A DNA stretch of 64,000 nt from Holosporaceae bacterium. GTDB lineage: Bacteria; Pseudomonadota; Alphaproteobacteria; UBA7879; UBA5542. The notes under the pieces are model-generated. The model was given only the letters and a program-made list of their open reading frames with translations, ran no database searches and was not told the origin of the DNA. The translations under genes were made by a program, and so were the position numbers. Below are positions 50,575-60,590 of this stretch, one piece after another. The stretch is from NCBI GenBank assembly GCA_022646525.1, contig CP060261.1, positions 953,100 to 1,017,099 of the forward strand. The letters are read 5' to 3'. Every line of letters starts with the position of its first letter. Position 1 is the stretch's first letter.

Positions 50575-51534
50575 CTAAAACAAAATTGTTTTTAAAAACA
50601 CGTACACAATAAACGTTGCACATGAAAAAGGGAAGATTCCTTTAATTAAAAACTTTAATGCCTGATCGCGCCGCATATTCGGCATAGAACTGGATATCCA
50701 AGTCACAAGCATCATAAAAACACCTAATTTCATTAAAAACCACGCCATTGGTGGCCACCCTAAAGATGCTTTCAAAGGAAGGGCGCCCCCCCAAAACAAG
50801 GTAACGCCAAACCCACACATCAGTATGAACATTAAATATTCGGTTAAAATTAGAAAGCTTCCCATACCACCCACATACTCAGCGCAATGATACAAGGGCA
50901 TCTTTCCCGATATGTTCATGATGCCAAAGGGGCTTTGATGGCAAAAAATAATCACAAAAATTAAGTACAGCAGAAACACCGGAAATAGAGGCGCCACAAA
51001 CCATAAAGACGCTTGCTCTGCCACAACCCTCTCAAGATTCATTGACCCAACCCACAAAGACACGGGTAAAACAACCATAAATAAAACAAAGCATGCACTG
51101 CAAAATGCAATAAAAAGATAGGGCAGTCCCCACATGCTATCAACGGTCTGGGCAACCCAGCTCATCATTAATGTTAATAAATGAATAAAAGCCACCAACA
51201 AAACAAACCAAAATATGCCTTCTTCAGACGACACAAAAAGGGCTGCCCCCCATGGCAAAAATAGGGAAGATAAAACAAGCAAGAAAAAGTAAAGAAACGG
51301 CAAAATTGTAAAAATATGCACAGACAAAGTTTCTTTTGGAATAGGAGACCAGCTAAAAAGATTTAAAACTTCATAAAAGGGCAACGAAATTTTATTTAAA
51401 GAAAGAGACTTCCAGCTGAACCCGCCCGAAAAAACCAAGCGCAAAAAGCCATTCACATGAAACATAAAAGCACTTCCAATCAAAAGGGCCGAGCTGTAAA
51501 AAACTAAGTAAACCAATATATCAACTAAGGCCAT
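50575..51534 (-). CDS. nuoH: Strongly diverged NuoH, complex I membrane subunit 1
   Basis: An intact 319-residue protein with about eight membrane helices. It is identified by position after nuoG and by the block PLYHCAEYVGGMGSFLILTEYLMFILM...LFWGG, which aligns with the NuoH ELVAGYxxEYSGMxFxLFFLxEY block, plus MRRDQALK matching PRYRxDQL. The acidic residues of the canonical cytoplasmic loop (PFDLxExExELVAG) are replaced here by GIMNISGKMPLYHC, and the conserved ERKxxGxxQxRxGPN region is unrecognisable. These positions line the quinone chamber and E-channel in known complex I. Confidence 0.75.
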   Translation of the reverse strand: MALVDILVYLVFYSSALLIGSAFMFHVNGFLRLVFSGGFSWKSLSLNKISLPFYEVLNLFSWSPIPKETLSVHIFTILPFLYFFLLVLSSLFLPWGAALFVSSEEGIFWFVLLVAFIHLLTLMMSWVAQTVDSMWGLPYLFIAFCSACFVLFMVVLPVSLWVGSMNLERVVAEQASLWFVAPLFPVFLLYLIFVIIFCHQSPFGIMNISGKMPLYHCAEYVGGMGSFLILTEYLMFILMCGFGVTLFWGGALPLKASLGWPPMAWFLMKLGVFMMLVTWISSSMPNMRRDQALKFLIKGIFPFSCATFIVYVFLKTILF

Positions 51535-53556
51535 CTAGCATCCTCTTTTAGCTTTACATAGCTTTTAAATCCTATGGATGCTTTCAATATATTATTTGAA
51601 AGAATGGGAGATTTTTCTACATATGTCCGCTTAGGCGTTTTGGGGGCATATGCCTCTTCTGACATCGGATTGTAAGCACCATTTTCTGGTGACTGAAAAG
51701 CGCTCAAAAAAGTGCGCACGGCTTCCGAAACCTGAGCATATGTATTATAAGGCAACCGGTATCCAAGCACTTCAGATAAGGCACGAATAATTTTCCAGTC
51801 CTCCTTTGCTTCACCCAGAGGGAGGACCACTCTCTCAACAAAAGAACAGCGGCCTTCTGTATTCACATAAAACCCATTTTTTTCGGTATAAACACAGCTT
51901 GGCAGTACAATATCTGCATGCTGCGCACCCTATCCATATGATGCCCTTGGTAAATAATAAACGTGTCTTCTAAAGACCCAAATGGCAAATCTTCTGCATG
52001 CATTAAATACAGCAGTTTTATCTGACGCCCTCGAACCATTCTTTTGATGCTTTCTGTATCCCATCCCCCTTTTGATGGATAAAATCCAACATCTAATCCC
52101 CCCACTGTTGTAATAGAGGAATGCATTATATTAAATCCATTCCAATCTTCCCGAATACAGCCCGACGCCTTGGCAATAAGCCGAGACCATTCATAAATAA
52201 ATTTCCCATCCTCGCCATTGAGGCATTGGTCACCCACAATGATGGCTGGATTTTTTGCCGCACAAAGCACCTCAAAAAAAGGATGCTTTTTTTGTGCCAG
52301 CGCCTCAAGCGTTGAAAAAGGTCCCAAAGACGCATATCTCTCATCTTCCACACCAACTGTGGCTATCTGTGCTTCATTGTTTCTAAAATAAGGGTGTAAA
52401 TAGGCTTTTAGCAAAGGGCTGTCACGATTGGGCGCGTGCCCCACTATAAGGCAGGCGTCTGCCTCGCGCAATTTTTCAAAAGATGTATTAAATAAATAAT
52501 CACCTCGCTCTCTAAAAGGCAGGCCAGATGGGCGAGATAGCATATCACGGTGGCTAACACCCATATCATCTAAAAGTTCACGCAGTAAATAAAGTGTTTC
52601 AACATCAACACCATCCCCCGCAAGAAATGCCATTTGTTCTGGTTTTAGATCAGCAACCTTTCGAACAACGGCTTTAAAAGCATCAATCCATGATACGGGC
52701 TCAAGCTTTCCCTCTTTTTTCATCATAGGCGATAGAGCTCTATTATGAATCAGTCCATCTACAGAAAATCGGGCTATAACAGATATCCAAAAATGATTTT
52801 TTGACACATCATTTGGCGCCGATATCTCAACAACTTTATCCTTATGCGCTGTAACCAAAGTTTTGGCGCCACACCCATCCATCACATCAATAGACATTGA
52901 TTTTTTTATGTCATTTGGATAAAAATGCGCATCTTCGCCAGCTTTAACAATTGCCCCTGAAGGACAAAGGTCGACAAGATTACCAGATACACCCGCCTCT
53001 AATTGGTCGCCATACGCCATATCAATAACAAATCCATCTTGATCTCGCATCAGTTGAAGTTGGGATGAACCAGCCACTTGATCCATAAAAGCCGTGCAAA
53101 GCCCACACTGAATGCATCGATCAGGATAGAAGTCTATCCAAGGGTTTAATGCTTTTTTACGAAATGTTGCCCCAACTATCCCCACAGCGTCAGCTGGGCC
53201 ACCGTGAACAAATGTTGCTGTTTGTAGATGACAGTTGCCTGTTTTAGGGCAATCCAGGCATTCTGGCGGATGATGAGCATTAATATAGCGCAGTATCTTT
53301 TGTTTTTGGTCTTCAATGGCTTGTGAGTGTGTTTTAACTTTCATTTCTGCATCAACAGAAATACGACACGCTTCTACAAGTGATTCTGTTTTATTAACTC
53401 AACAAAGCACATATGTGCTTTTGTTGTATTTTGTAACTGTGGATGATGACAAAGAGGAGACGATAAAACGCCATATCGATCCAACACATTCATTAAGCGT
53501 TCACCTTTGGTGCATGTGTAAGGCGTATCATCTACGTATATTGTGACAACTTCCAT
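51525..53556 (-). CDS. nuoG: NuoG, complex I 75-kDa subunit, frameshifted, one [2Fe-2S] ligand missing
   Basis: N-terminal ferredoxin-like domain, then iron-sulfur and molybdopterin-oxidoreductase-like domains, about 675 residues. N5 ligands H-x3-C-x2-C-x5-C (HHPPECLDCPKTGNC) and N4 ligands CIQCGLC...DLCPSGA are complete. In the [2Fe-2S] N1b site LCHHPQLQNTTKAHMC has Ala where the second cysteine (NCRMC) is expected. SIDVMDGCGAKTLV and the tail VNTEGRC...GEAKEDWKIIRALSEVLG are typical. Breaks near 53375, 51925 and 51865. Overlaps nuoH by 10 bases. Confidence 0.9.
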
Positions 53557-53558
53557 TT

Positions 53559-54799
53559 TTATACACCAACCGTTTGTTCGCTGGGCACCGCCACTTCAAG
53601 ATCTTCTACAACCTGGTGAAAAGCACATGAATTAATGGCGCGTAATTTTCTTTTTAAAAGCACATGTGCACCCGTCACAAGATCATTATAAATATTTTTT
53701 ATATCTTTTTGACGCGTTCTTTCACCCAGTCTTATATGATTTTCCATTAAACGCATTAACCAAGGCAATGCCTTATGGCACATAAAGCACGCATTAAAAG
53801 GTATGTGCTGTAAAAAGAATGCCCCATCAAAAGACTGGCTTCTTTTGCATCCATAGAATTGTTCACAACAACCATTTCTCCGCGCCCCATAGAAAGGTTG
53901 TGCGCTTCAAACACTCCATAAGAAAGACAAAAATCATCTAAGTTTTCTTTTAAAATAGGGCGTGAAAAGGCACTATTCGGAAAATCATTTGTGCGTGTGA
54001 CCACCCCCACGCACCCCTCGACAGCTTTCTGTAATAACGCTTTTCAAAGAAGTACCCCAAATGACACCTCTACAAACCCAACACGGTTAACGTGCCCATT
54101 AAAGCTTAACACTTTATGCCCGACAGAATCATGGGTGCCTGTTTTTGAAAATTTTTCAGGGCCCATTTTTAAGGCTTGGGGCAAGATAGCAGCTGTTTCA
54201 GCTTGTATGACACAGTCAACGCCTCCATACAGGGCGTGCTCTTTCGACGTCGTGTCCATTGATCTTAAAACACACCTATCCCCTACGCCCACAAAGCCGG
54301 CTTCTCCATAATGAATGTTTAGATCAAAAGACCACTTATCTTGTGTTTTCTTTCGGTGAATGACACCTTCTGCATAAAGAGTCTCAACAATGCCCTCTAA
54401 ATGTTGAATCAAGGCTTTCTCTGATGCTGGCACATAAATATACCCAAATGGTGCGTTTAATATATAAGCCGATACAATAAGCCCTTCTAGTACTAGAAGT
54501 GTGTCTGTTTTAAGAATATGTTGAGAGACCTCCCCACCCGGGCCTGAATAGCTTGCATCCAGCACAATTTGCCGCCTTTCAGTGGAAGTCGACATGAACA
54601 CCCCCCACTTTTGAAACAGGTCAGAAGCTTTTATGTCACGCTCACGAAGTCGTAAATTTTCAAGATTTGATAAAAGATCTTCTCTACTTTTACATAGAAT
54701 GCTTTGTAAACTTTTAGACAGAACCATCCATGAAGTTTTATCATCTATTTTTTGTAAATGATCAGCCTGTAAGTTAGGAAAAAAAGTTGTTTCAGTCAT
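53559..54799 (-). CDS. nuoF: Degenerate NuoF, lacking FMN and NADH motifs, frameshifted
   Basis: About 413 residues, full NuoF length. Homology is clear in LVLEGLIVSAYILNAPFGYIYV, WSFDLNIHYGEAGFVG, GPEKFSKTGTH and KVLSFNGHVNRVGFVEV. The FMN loop GRGGAGFPTGLKW is replaced by RERDIKASDLFQKW, NADESEPGT by DASYSGPGG, and the GEETALLESLEGxxGxPRxKPPFP block by GDRCVLRSMDTTSKEH. In the N3 site CxxCxxC is ACFMCHKA, so one Cys is lost; the distant fourth Cys (INSCAF) remains. Frame changes near 54040 and 53800. It cannot be expected to oxidise NADH. Confidence 0.82.
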
Positions 54800-55351
54800 T
54801 TTTATCCAACTCTACTTGATAAGGATTTTTTCCGTTAAAAGTCTGCGTGCTTTTGTCTGATATTTTTTTGTCAGATACTTTTTGTAAGAAATAAACACCT
54901 TTTGATGGCAAGACTTCGCCAAAAACATCATCATTTATTTTTAAAGCCGGGGCCTCAGCACAACGAAAAAGGCACGCACTTTCTTTTAAATAAAAATAAC
55001 GGTCAACAGTCATTTCTCCGGGCTCAATACCCATCCAGTTTTGTACGGCTTTACTTAATTGGTCTCCGCCACGCAAGCAACAGGCAAGACCTTTACACAG
55101 CGCAACATTTACAGACGATGCTTCTTCTTTTTTATGCAGCATCAAATCTCCCCGCAAAACATGGTACAGATGTGGTTCAGAAATACCCGTTAACTTTGAC
55201 GTATCAGATATAAGTTGTGGTGAAAGGGGTCGCCCGATACTTTCAACCAAAACTGTAAAATTTCTCTCGATGCTGATTTTTATAGTCAGAAGGGTATTTA
55301 TCCAATATTTTTTATGTGCTCTACAAGAGGCGCACCTAACGTTCCAGTCAT
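54792..55351 (-). CDS. nuoE: NuoE, complex I 24-kDa subunit, frameshifted
   Basis: Thioredoxin-fold [2Fe-2S] subunit. The ATG at 55349-55351 overlaps the nuoD stop (ATGA). After shifts near 55300 and 55240 the frame carries SPQLISDTSKLTGI and the four N1a ligands: CKGLAC (C-x4-C) and SACLFRC (C-x3-C), with GEMTVDRYFYLKESACLFRCAEAPALKINDD between and after, as in NuoE. The open frame continues upstream to 55601 but that part overlaps nuoD. Overlaps nuoF by 8 bases. Confidence 0.87.
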
Positions 55352-56522
55352 CGATCCGCCTCCTTTGTATTAATGTCAAATGATGCAAGAATGACGCCAA
55401 TATCTGTATACATGTACCCACGCAATAAAAACTCAACAGCTTGAAACTTAAAATAAGCCCCTGTTCGAATATTAACATTGTCGAGCGTATACTGATCCTC
55501 TTGCACACCCGCAAAAACACTGGTCTCTCCCCGTATTCCTTCAATTTTTTTGTGTAAATGTTTGCGTGGCAAAAAAACGCCTTTGTGCAGACTGCAAGCA
55601 TACTTCATCACGGCTGATGATGACTGTTTGTCTAAATTCTTTTGAACAATCTGTTTTCCCAAACAAGACATAGGAAAAGCATCTTCAACCAATAAATCAA
55701 GACACTGACGTATAATCACAATACTTTGACGCATTTCTTCGATGCGCAGCGCCGTTCTTTCATAGGCGTCGCCGACAGTCCCGATAGACACCTGAAAACT
55801 AATGTGATGGTATGCATCATAGGGCGCTTTATGGCGCAAATCCCACTGCCCCCCACTCGCACGCAGCGCCACACCTGTGATGCCCATAGAAAGGCACTCT
55901 CCTTTAGAAATAAGCCCTATATCCACTGTACGCATTTTAAAAATTGGATTGCGAAGAAGTTTTTTTGACAGTTGATCAAGTTTCTTTTCAAACCAATCTA
56001 AAGTTTTTTTTAAGTGATCTATAAAGGCTTCTGAAAAAGAGTTCTCAAAACCAAATGGCCGCATTTTATACGTGTCGTCAGCAAGTAAAAGAATTTTATG
56101 AAACGGCGCAATTGTTTCTGAAAGTAAATTTGTTATAGGCCCAAATGAAATAAGAGATGCTATGGACTGTATGCTGGTTAAGTGACCCTTGATACGCGAA
56201 ATTTCACTAAGCGACATACGCATTAATTGGGCAGCCATTGGTGCAGACTCGCCAACCACATCTTCTAGTGCCAAAGCAAAAGCATAACTTGTGTTATATG
56301 GTGCGCCTGTATCCCAATCAAAGGCAGTAAGCCGCTCTAAGCATTGAACAGCATTTTTGCCCACAAGGCTTTCTTCAACATTTTGACGATTAAATCCCGG
56401 AAAAACATTGGCAGACTTAATTTTATGTCATCCATTTCAAGAGACATGCGTAATAAATTGCCTATTCCTGTATCACTAGGCCCATAGTTGAGTATGTTAT
56501 ATTTCTCACGCTCAATATTCAT
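55348..56522 (-). CDS. nuoD: Diverged NuoD, complex I 49-kDa subunit, frameshifted
   Basis: About 390 residues. Strong NuoD sequence appears in TGVALRASGGQWDLRHKAPYDAYHHISFQVSIGTVGDAYERTALRIEEMRQS (split here for reading), RGETSVFAG and the end DINTKEADR. It lacks the CxxC pairs of [NiFe]-hydrogenase. The N-terminal HPAAHGVLRL motif reads YGPSDTGIGNLLRM and the PYxDRLDYxSPM region reads FDWDTGAPYN, so the histidine and tyrosine that bind the quinone headgroup in known complex I are missing. One frame change near 56370. Confidence 0.87.
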
Positions 56523-56543
56523 TAAAATTACTACCCTTGAAGC

Positions 56544-56963
56544 CTAAGACTCGTTTTCCAAAAAAAGACGTCTCAAATCTTTATGTCCTTCAAATAGAAT
56601 CTGGTGTTTTTCCCATATTTCACGCTCAAGCCAATGTGCTGATTTATAAATTTCTGTAATAGACCGCACACTTTGTGTCACTGCCACCTTCACCATAACA
56701 GAAATTTTTTTCTCCATATTATTTAAAACATAATGCAGTGCTAATTTCCCAGTATCGCGTGCTTCTTTAAAAGAAAAAAGATTCTCAAGCCGTTCAAATT
56801 GACAGTAAGTATCATGCTGTAAAAATGAAATAATATTATACAAATCTGCCGCATTTGCCTGTATCACCAAAAGCCCATTTTCTGTGGAAGACGTTATTTG
56901 GTAATGAGACAGCCGTTTTTTGATATACTCTCCAAACTCTGATAAATAATTTTCATTTTGCAT
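56544..56963 (-). CDS. nuoC: NuoC, complex I 30-kDa subunit
   Basis: An intact protein of 139 residues, shorter than most NuoC. The family end is clear: HYVLNNMEKKISVMVKVAV, VRSITEIYKSAHWLEREIWEKHQILFEGHKDLRRLF. The N-terminal half is diverged. The ATG at 56963 (MQNENYL) is chosen because GCGGAAAA precedes it; the frame extends to 56978 within nuoB. Confidence 0.88.
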   Translation of the reverse strand: MQNENYLSEFGEYIKKRLSHYQITSSTENGLLVIQANAADLYNIISFLQHDTYCQFERLENLFSFKEARDTGKLALHYVLNNMEKKISVMVKVAVTQSVRSITEIYKSAHWLEREIWEKHQILFEGHKDLRRLFLENES

Positions 56964-57411
56964 AAGTTTTTTCCGCAAACTTCACAATTGCAGCCTGCAT
57001 ATCTTCTAAAGTTACCGGACATCCGGGCACATAAAGTGTGCTTCCACCAAATTCATCTGCATCAATTTCAGAAAAAATAGTCAATTTTTGGGGTGCCCCA
57101 CAAGACCCAAGAAAAATAATGCACTGTGGTGGCAGTAATTGTGCGCGCAAGTGACGCAATACACTTTTTGCTTTTTTTGAAACATGGCCACATACAATCA
57201 GTACATTGGCTTGCTTGGGATATGTAGCTAATAACCATCGATCAAGGTCTATCGCACCTTCTCCATTTTTAAAATCAAGCGCCCGCGTGCAGCACGATAC
57301 TTCATTAAACACGCGATATTGAAATAAAGTAGGTCGCTCTCTGCCTGTATTAAGCGAAGTACTTTTTTCCCATACCGCATTCAGTTTATTTTGTATTTTT
57401 GGAAGCATCAT
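56953..57411 (-). CDS. nuoB: NuoB, complex I 20-kDa subunit
   Basis: An intact 152-residue subunit. The N2 cluster ligands are all present: the tandem cysteines in VSCCTRALD, GSCGAP and YVPGCPVTLEDMQAAI. The PKQANVLIVCG segment matches the RQADVMIVAG motif of NuoB. Flanking residues are diverged. It overlaps nuoA and nuoC. Confidence 0.9.
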   Translation of the reverse strand: MMLPKIQNKLNAVWEKSTSLNTGRERPTLFQYRVFNEVSCCTRALDFKNGEGAIDLDRWLLATYPKQANVLIVCGHVSKKAKSVLRHLRAQLLPPQCIIFLGSCGAPQKLTIFSEIDADEFGGSTLYVPGCPVTLEDMQAAIVKFAEKTYAK

Positions 57412-57754
57412 AAATCAAGCATACCTTTCCGATGAATATAAAAAAATAAGAGCATAGCATGACTACAAATCCAAAAATAAACGCCCAAAAGCCGCGCAAA
57501 TTCACACCTTCGATTGACAGTATCCAAAAGACACTCAGGCCAAAAAATAAGAAAAAGATGATAAAAACAAAAATCAGGCCAATAAAATTGAAATCAAAAT
57601 CTTTTCGGGGGTCAAACCCAGCTAAAACGGGCAACGTTATTTTGTTTTTCTGCTTTGCCTGAGCGTCTTTATAAAACCGAATAACGCACACAAATTTCAT
57701 TGCAAAGAAGAGAAAAACACACGTAAGAAAAAAGATTTTAATAGCCAGATACAT
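57386..57754 (-). CDS. nuoA: Diverged NuoA, complex I membrane subunit 3
   Basis: An intact 122-residue protein with three membrane helices. It is placed by LAGFDPRKDFDFNFIGLIFVFIIFFLFFG, aligned with YECGFDPF...RFFLVAILFIIFDLEVAF. The conserved Cys of ECGFDP is Ala, and the acidic DLE on helix 2 is GLS. In working complex I this acidic pair lies by the E-channel. The identification rests mainly on position and the GFDP loop. Confidence 0.72.
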   Translation of the reverse strand: MYLAIKIFFLTCVFLFFAMKFVCVIRFYKDAQAKQKNKITLPVLAGFDPRKDFDFNFIGLIFVFIIFFLFFGLSVFWILSIEGVNLRGFWAFIFGFVVMLCSYFFIFIGKVCLIYDASKNTK

Positions 57755-57895
57755 ACCGCTTTTACCTCTTTTTACAAATTACCATATCCTCTCTCCCAAC
57801 AGGGAGATTTTCCTTATTAAAATAACTTGCGCCATCTAGCTTACATATCAAGTTTATGGTTAAATTGAATATACAGGGAATTTGGAGAAAAAACA

Positions 57896-59587
57896 TTGGA
57901 AACTATACCAGCCCAATTTTGGGAGGTTATTTACTTTCTTGCCACGGCGATCATTGTTTCTATTGTGTGCCGCAAGCTGAATGTTACCTCTGTACTCGGC
58001 TATTTGTTAGCCGGTGTTGCCCTTGGGCCCCATGCCCTTAATTTATTTACAAACATAGAACTTTCAAAGCATATTGCTGAATTTGGCGTTGTGTTCCTTT
58101 TGTTCACGATTGGCCTTGAACTTCCTTGGGAGCGCCTACAAGAGCTTAAAAAATACGTGTTTGGCATGGGCTTTCTTCAGGTCCTCCTGACATCGATATT
58201 ATTTAGTTCAGTTGCTCTATATTTTGGGGCCAACACAGAAACCTCTATTCTTTTAGGTATTGGCCTTTCTTTTCTTCAACAGCTGTTGTCCTGCAGATTT
58301 TATCCGATCAAAAAGCGATTACGTCTCGCTTTGGGCGCATTTCTTTTTCAACACTGCTTTTCCAAGATTTAATTGTTATCGTTGTTTTGGTATGGGTTAC
58401 GCTTGCACAAGGCACCAAACACTCTCTGCTCGCTGTACTTGGGCTTTCTGCTGGTAAAGTCTTATCTGTTTTTATTGGATTTATTGTTTTTGGGCGCTAT
58501 TTATTGCGCCCCCTCTCAACACCATCGTTGCCACGCGAAACTCAGATTTATTTTTTGCCTTAACGCTCCTTATCATTTTAGCAACCAGTTTTGTCACAGA
58601 ATATGCTGGCCTATCTCTTGGTCTTGGGGCGTTTTTTAGGTGGCCTCTTGCTTGCCGAAACAGAATACAAGCATCGTGTTGAAGCGGATATTAAGCCCTT
58701 CAGATCCCTTCTGTTAGGTTTGTTTTTTATGACTGTTGGGATGAGCCTTGACCCCCACCTTCTAATGAAAAAAACGGAGCTTATTTTTCCTTCTTAAGCC
58801 TACTTCTCTTGGGCAAAATCGCCATTTTCCTAATTGTTTCAATGATCATGCGTATTCCCATTAAAACAGCGATACAAATTTCTATTCTAATGGCAGGCGG
58901 AAGCGAATTTGTTTTTGTACTTTTTAAACAAGCTGAAGTCAGCAGCCTTTCTACCCAGAGGCCTCAATGATATTGTCTATCTTGTGGTTGTCATTAGCAT
59001 GATTCTAAGCCCCCTTCTTGCGTTATTAGGCCCTGCCATCGCAAAACGAATTGGCAGAGAAATGGGTATCTCTTTAAAGGCCGCTGCCGAAGAGTCCATC
59101 GATATGAAAAATCACGTGATTGTTGTTGGTTTTAATTTAGTGGGCGAAACATTGCACAACATTCTCTCTCTTCGGTACATTCCGCATATCATTGTTGATA
59201 TGAGTGTGACACGCGTTGCAAAAGCGCGCGTCAATAACTATCCCATCTTTTTGGTGACGCTAAAAAATGGATGTGTTTAAAGCCGTAAATGCAAGCAAGG
59301 CAAAAGCAGTTGTTCTAAGCTTAGATGATTTTGAATTTGCAAGCCGATTAACAATCAGCCTCCGAAAAAATATCCAAACCTTAAAATATTTCTACGCGTG
59401 CAACAACGTGAACAAGCCATCAAACTTCAAAAAGAAGGAGCGCACCCCATTATTCCAGAAGTGTTTTGCGCCGGGCTTCCAACTAGCCTCTGCCGTGTTT
59501 GAATTGTTTGGGATTAGCTCAGACCAGGCGGAACTGATCATAGAAAAATATAAAAAGTCTCTTTTGGCGCAGAAAAAGAAAAATTAA
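57896..59587 (+). CDS. CPA2-family monovalent cation:proton antiporter with RCK domain, frameshifted
   Basis: KefB/YbaL-like antiporter of about 560 residues: a dozen membrane helices ([49 protein letters not shown]) then a cytoplasmic RCK/TrkA-N domain ([19 protein letters not shown]). The start is a TTG at 57896 preceded by GGAGAAAA. Breaks near 58290, 58370, 58480, 58625, 58795, 58915, 59265 and 59395. In the nucleotide loop the middle glycine of GxGxxG is Asn. It is divergent from the nuo operon across a 141-base gap. Confidence 0.85.
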
Positions 59588-59723
59588 AACATTTCTTGCC
59601 TTAGGTTTCTAACCTATTCAAAAAAATAGACATCCTTATCGATAATAATTTTTCCCTTGGAAAACAGAAAAAAAAACAGTACTTATTGGCATTGTTTGCT
59701 CACACCAACGATTTGAAACTTTA

Positions 59724-60590
59724 ATGATGAAACCACTGCTTATGTTGCTTAGGATGTACATGCCCAAAGACAGGGCTCACCTATACGTACATGCTTTAGA
59801 AGAATCATATAACAACGTTGTATGGCACGACTTTTCAAATCAATCGCTGATCGAAGTGTATGTATCCAATCAGCATAAAAACTTGAATGAAGCCACCCTT
59901 CGGCAAGAAGTGATTTTTTTGCTAGAAAGTCATCATTTAGCGTGCCCAGACATACTATCTATCGAAAAAATAGAAGAAAAAGACTGGGTGACAATCACAC
60001 AAGAAATTATGCAGCCTGTTGAAATAGGCAAATTTTATATTCACAGTCCCAAACACGAAAAAAATAAAGATAAAATTAATATTCTGCTTGAGCCTGGCAT
60101 GGCTTTCGGCAGCGGCACACACCCCACAACAAAAGGTTGTCTGCAAGCGATGTCGGCACTAAAAGCATCCCCAAAAAGAATCTTAGATATGGGCTGTGGG
60201 TCAGGCATTTTATCGGTTTCTGCGGCAAAGCTTTTCCAAACTTCGGTAACAGCCATAGATAATGATATTTTCGCTGTGTCTGCCACAAAAACAAATGCTG
60301 AAATAAATAATGTTGCCGATAAAATTGCAGAACAGCACGGAGATGGCTATAAAGCCCTCTGTGAAAAAGACGCCTTTGATTTAGTTTTGTGCAACATTCT
60401 TGCCAAGCCCCTGACTGAAATGGCGCCATTTTTAAAAAAGCATCTTGCACCAGGTGGATATGCTATCTTATCCGGGCTTCTTGATACACAAGCAGACGAA
60501 GTAATTACCGCACATAAAAATTGTGATTTGAATCTTCTCACAAAGGTAGACATAGAAACCTGGTTAACGTTAGTATTTAATCATGCATAA
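59724..60590 (+). CDS. prmA: Ribosomal protein L11 methyltransferase
   Basis: An intact 288-residue SAM-dependent enzyme. The N-terminal substrate domain is followed by EPGMAFGSGTHPTTKGCLQAM, the SAM motif ILDMGCGSGILSVSAAKL near residues 152-169, and DLVLCNILAKPLTEMAP (the NPxY-like catalytic loop as NILA). Length and layout match PrmA. It overlaps pepP by 8 bases, so the two are coupled. Confidence 0.94.
   Translation: MMKPLLMLLRMYMPKDRAHLYVHALEESYNNVVWHDFSNQSLIEVYVSNQHKNLNEATLRQEVIFLLESHHLACPDILSIEKIEEKDWVTITQEIMQPVEIGKFYIHSPKHEKNKDKINILLEPGMAFGSGTHPTTKGCLQAMSALKASPKRILDMGCGSGILSVSAAKLFQTSVTAIDNDIFAVSATKTNAEINNVADKIAEQHGDGYKALCEKDAFDLVLCNILAKPLTEMAPFLKKHLAPGGYAILSGLLDTQADEVITAHKNCDLNLLTKVDIETWLTLVFNHA

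Noticed and set aside
54792..55601. A 269-residue NuoE with a long N-terminal extension
   Set aside because: The part before about 55260 overlaps nuoD on the same strand and has no family sequence; the ATG at 55351 coupled to the nuoD stop is the more likely start.
55348..56522. [NiFe]-hydrogenase large subunit instead of NuoD
   Set aside because: The CxxC pairs at both ends needed to bind nickel are absent, while the NuoD-specific DLR..PYDAY and EADR end are present.
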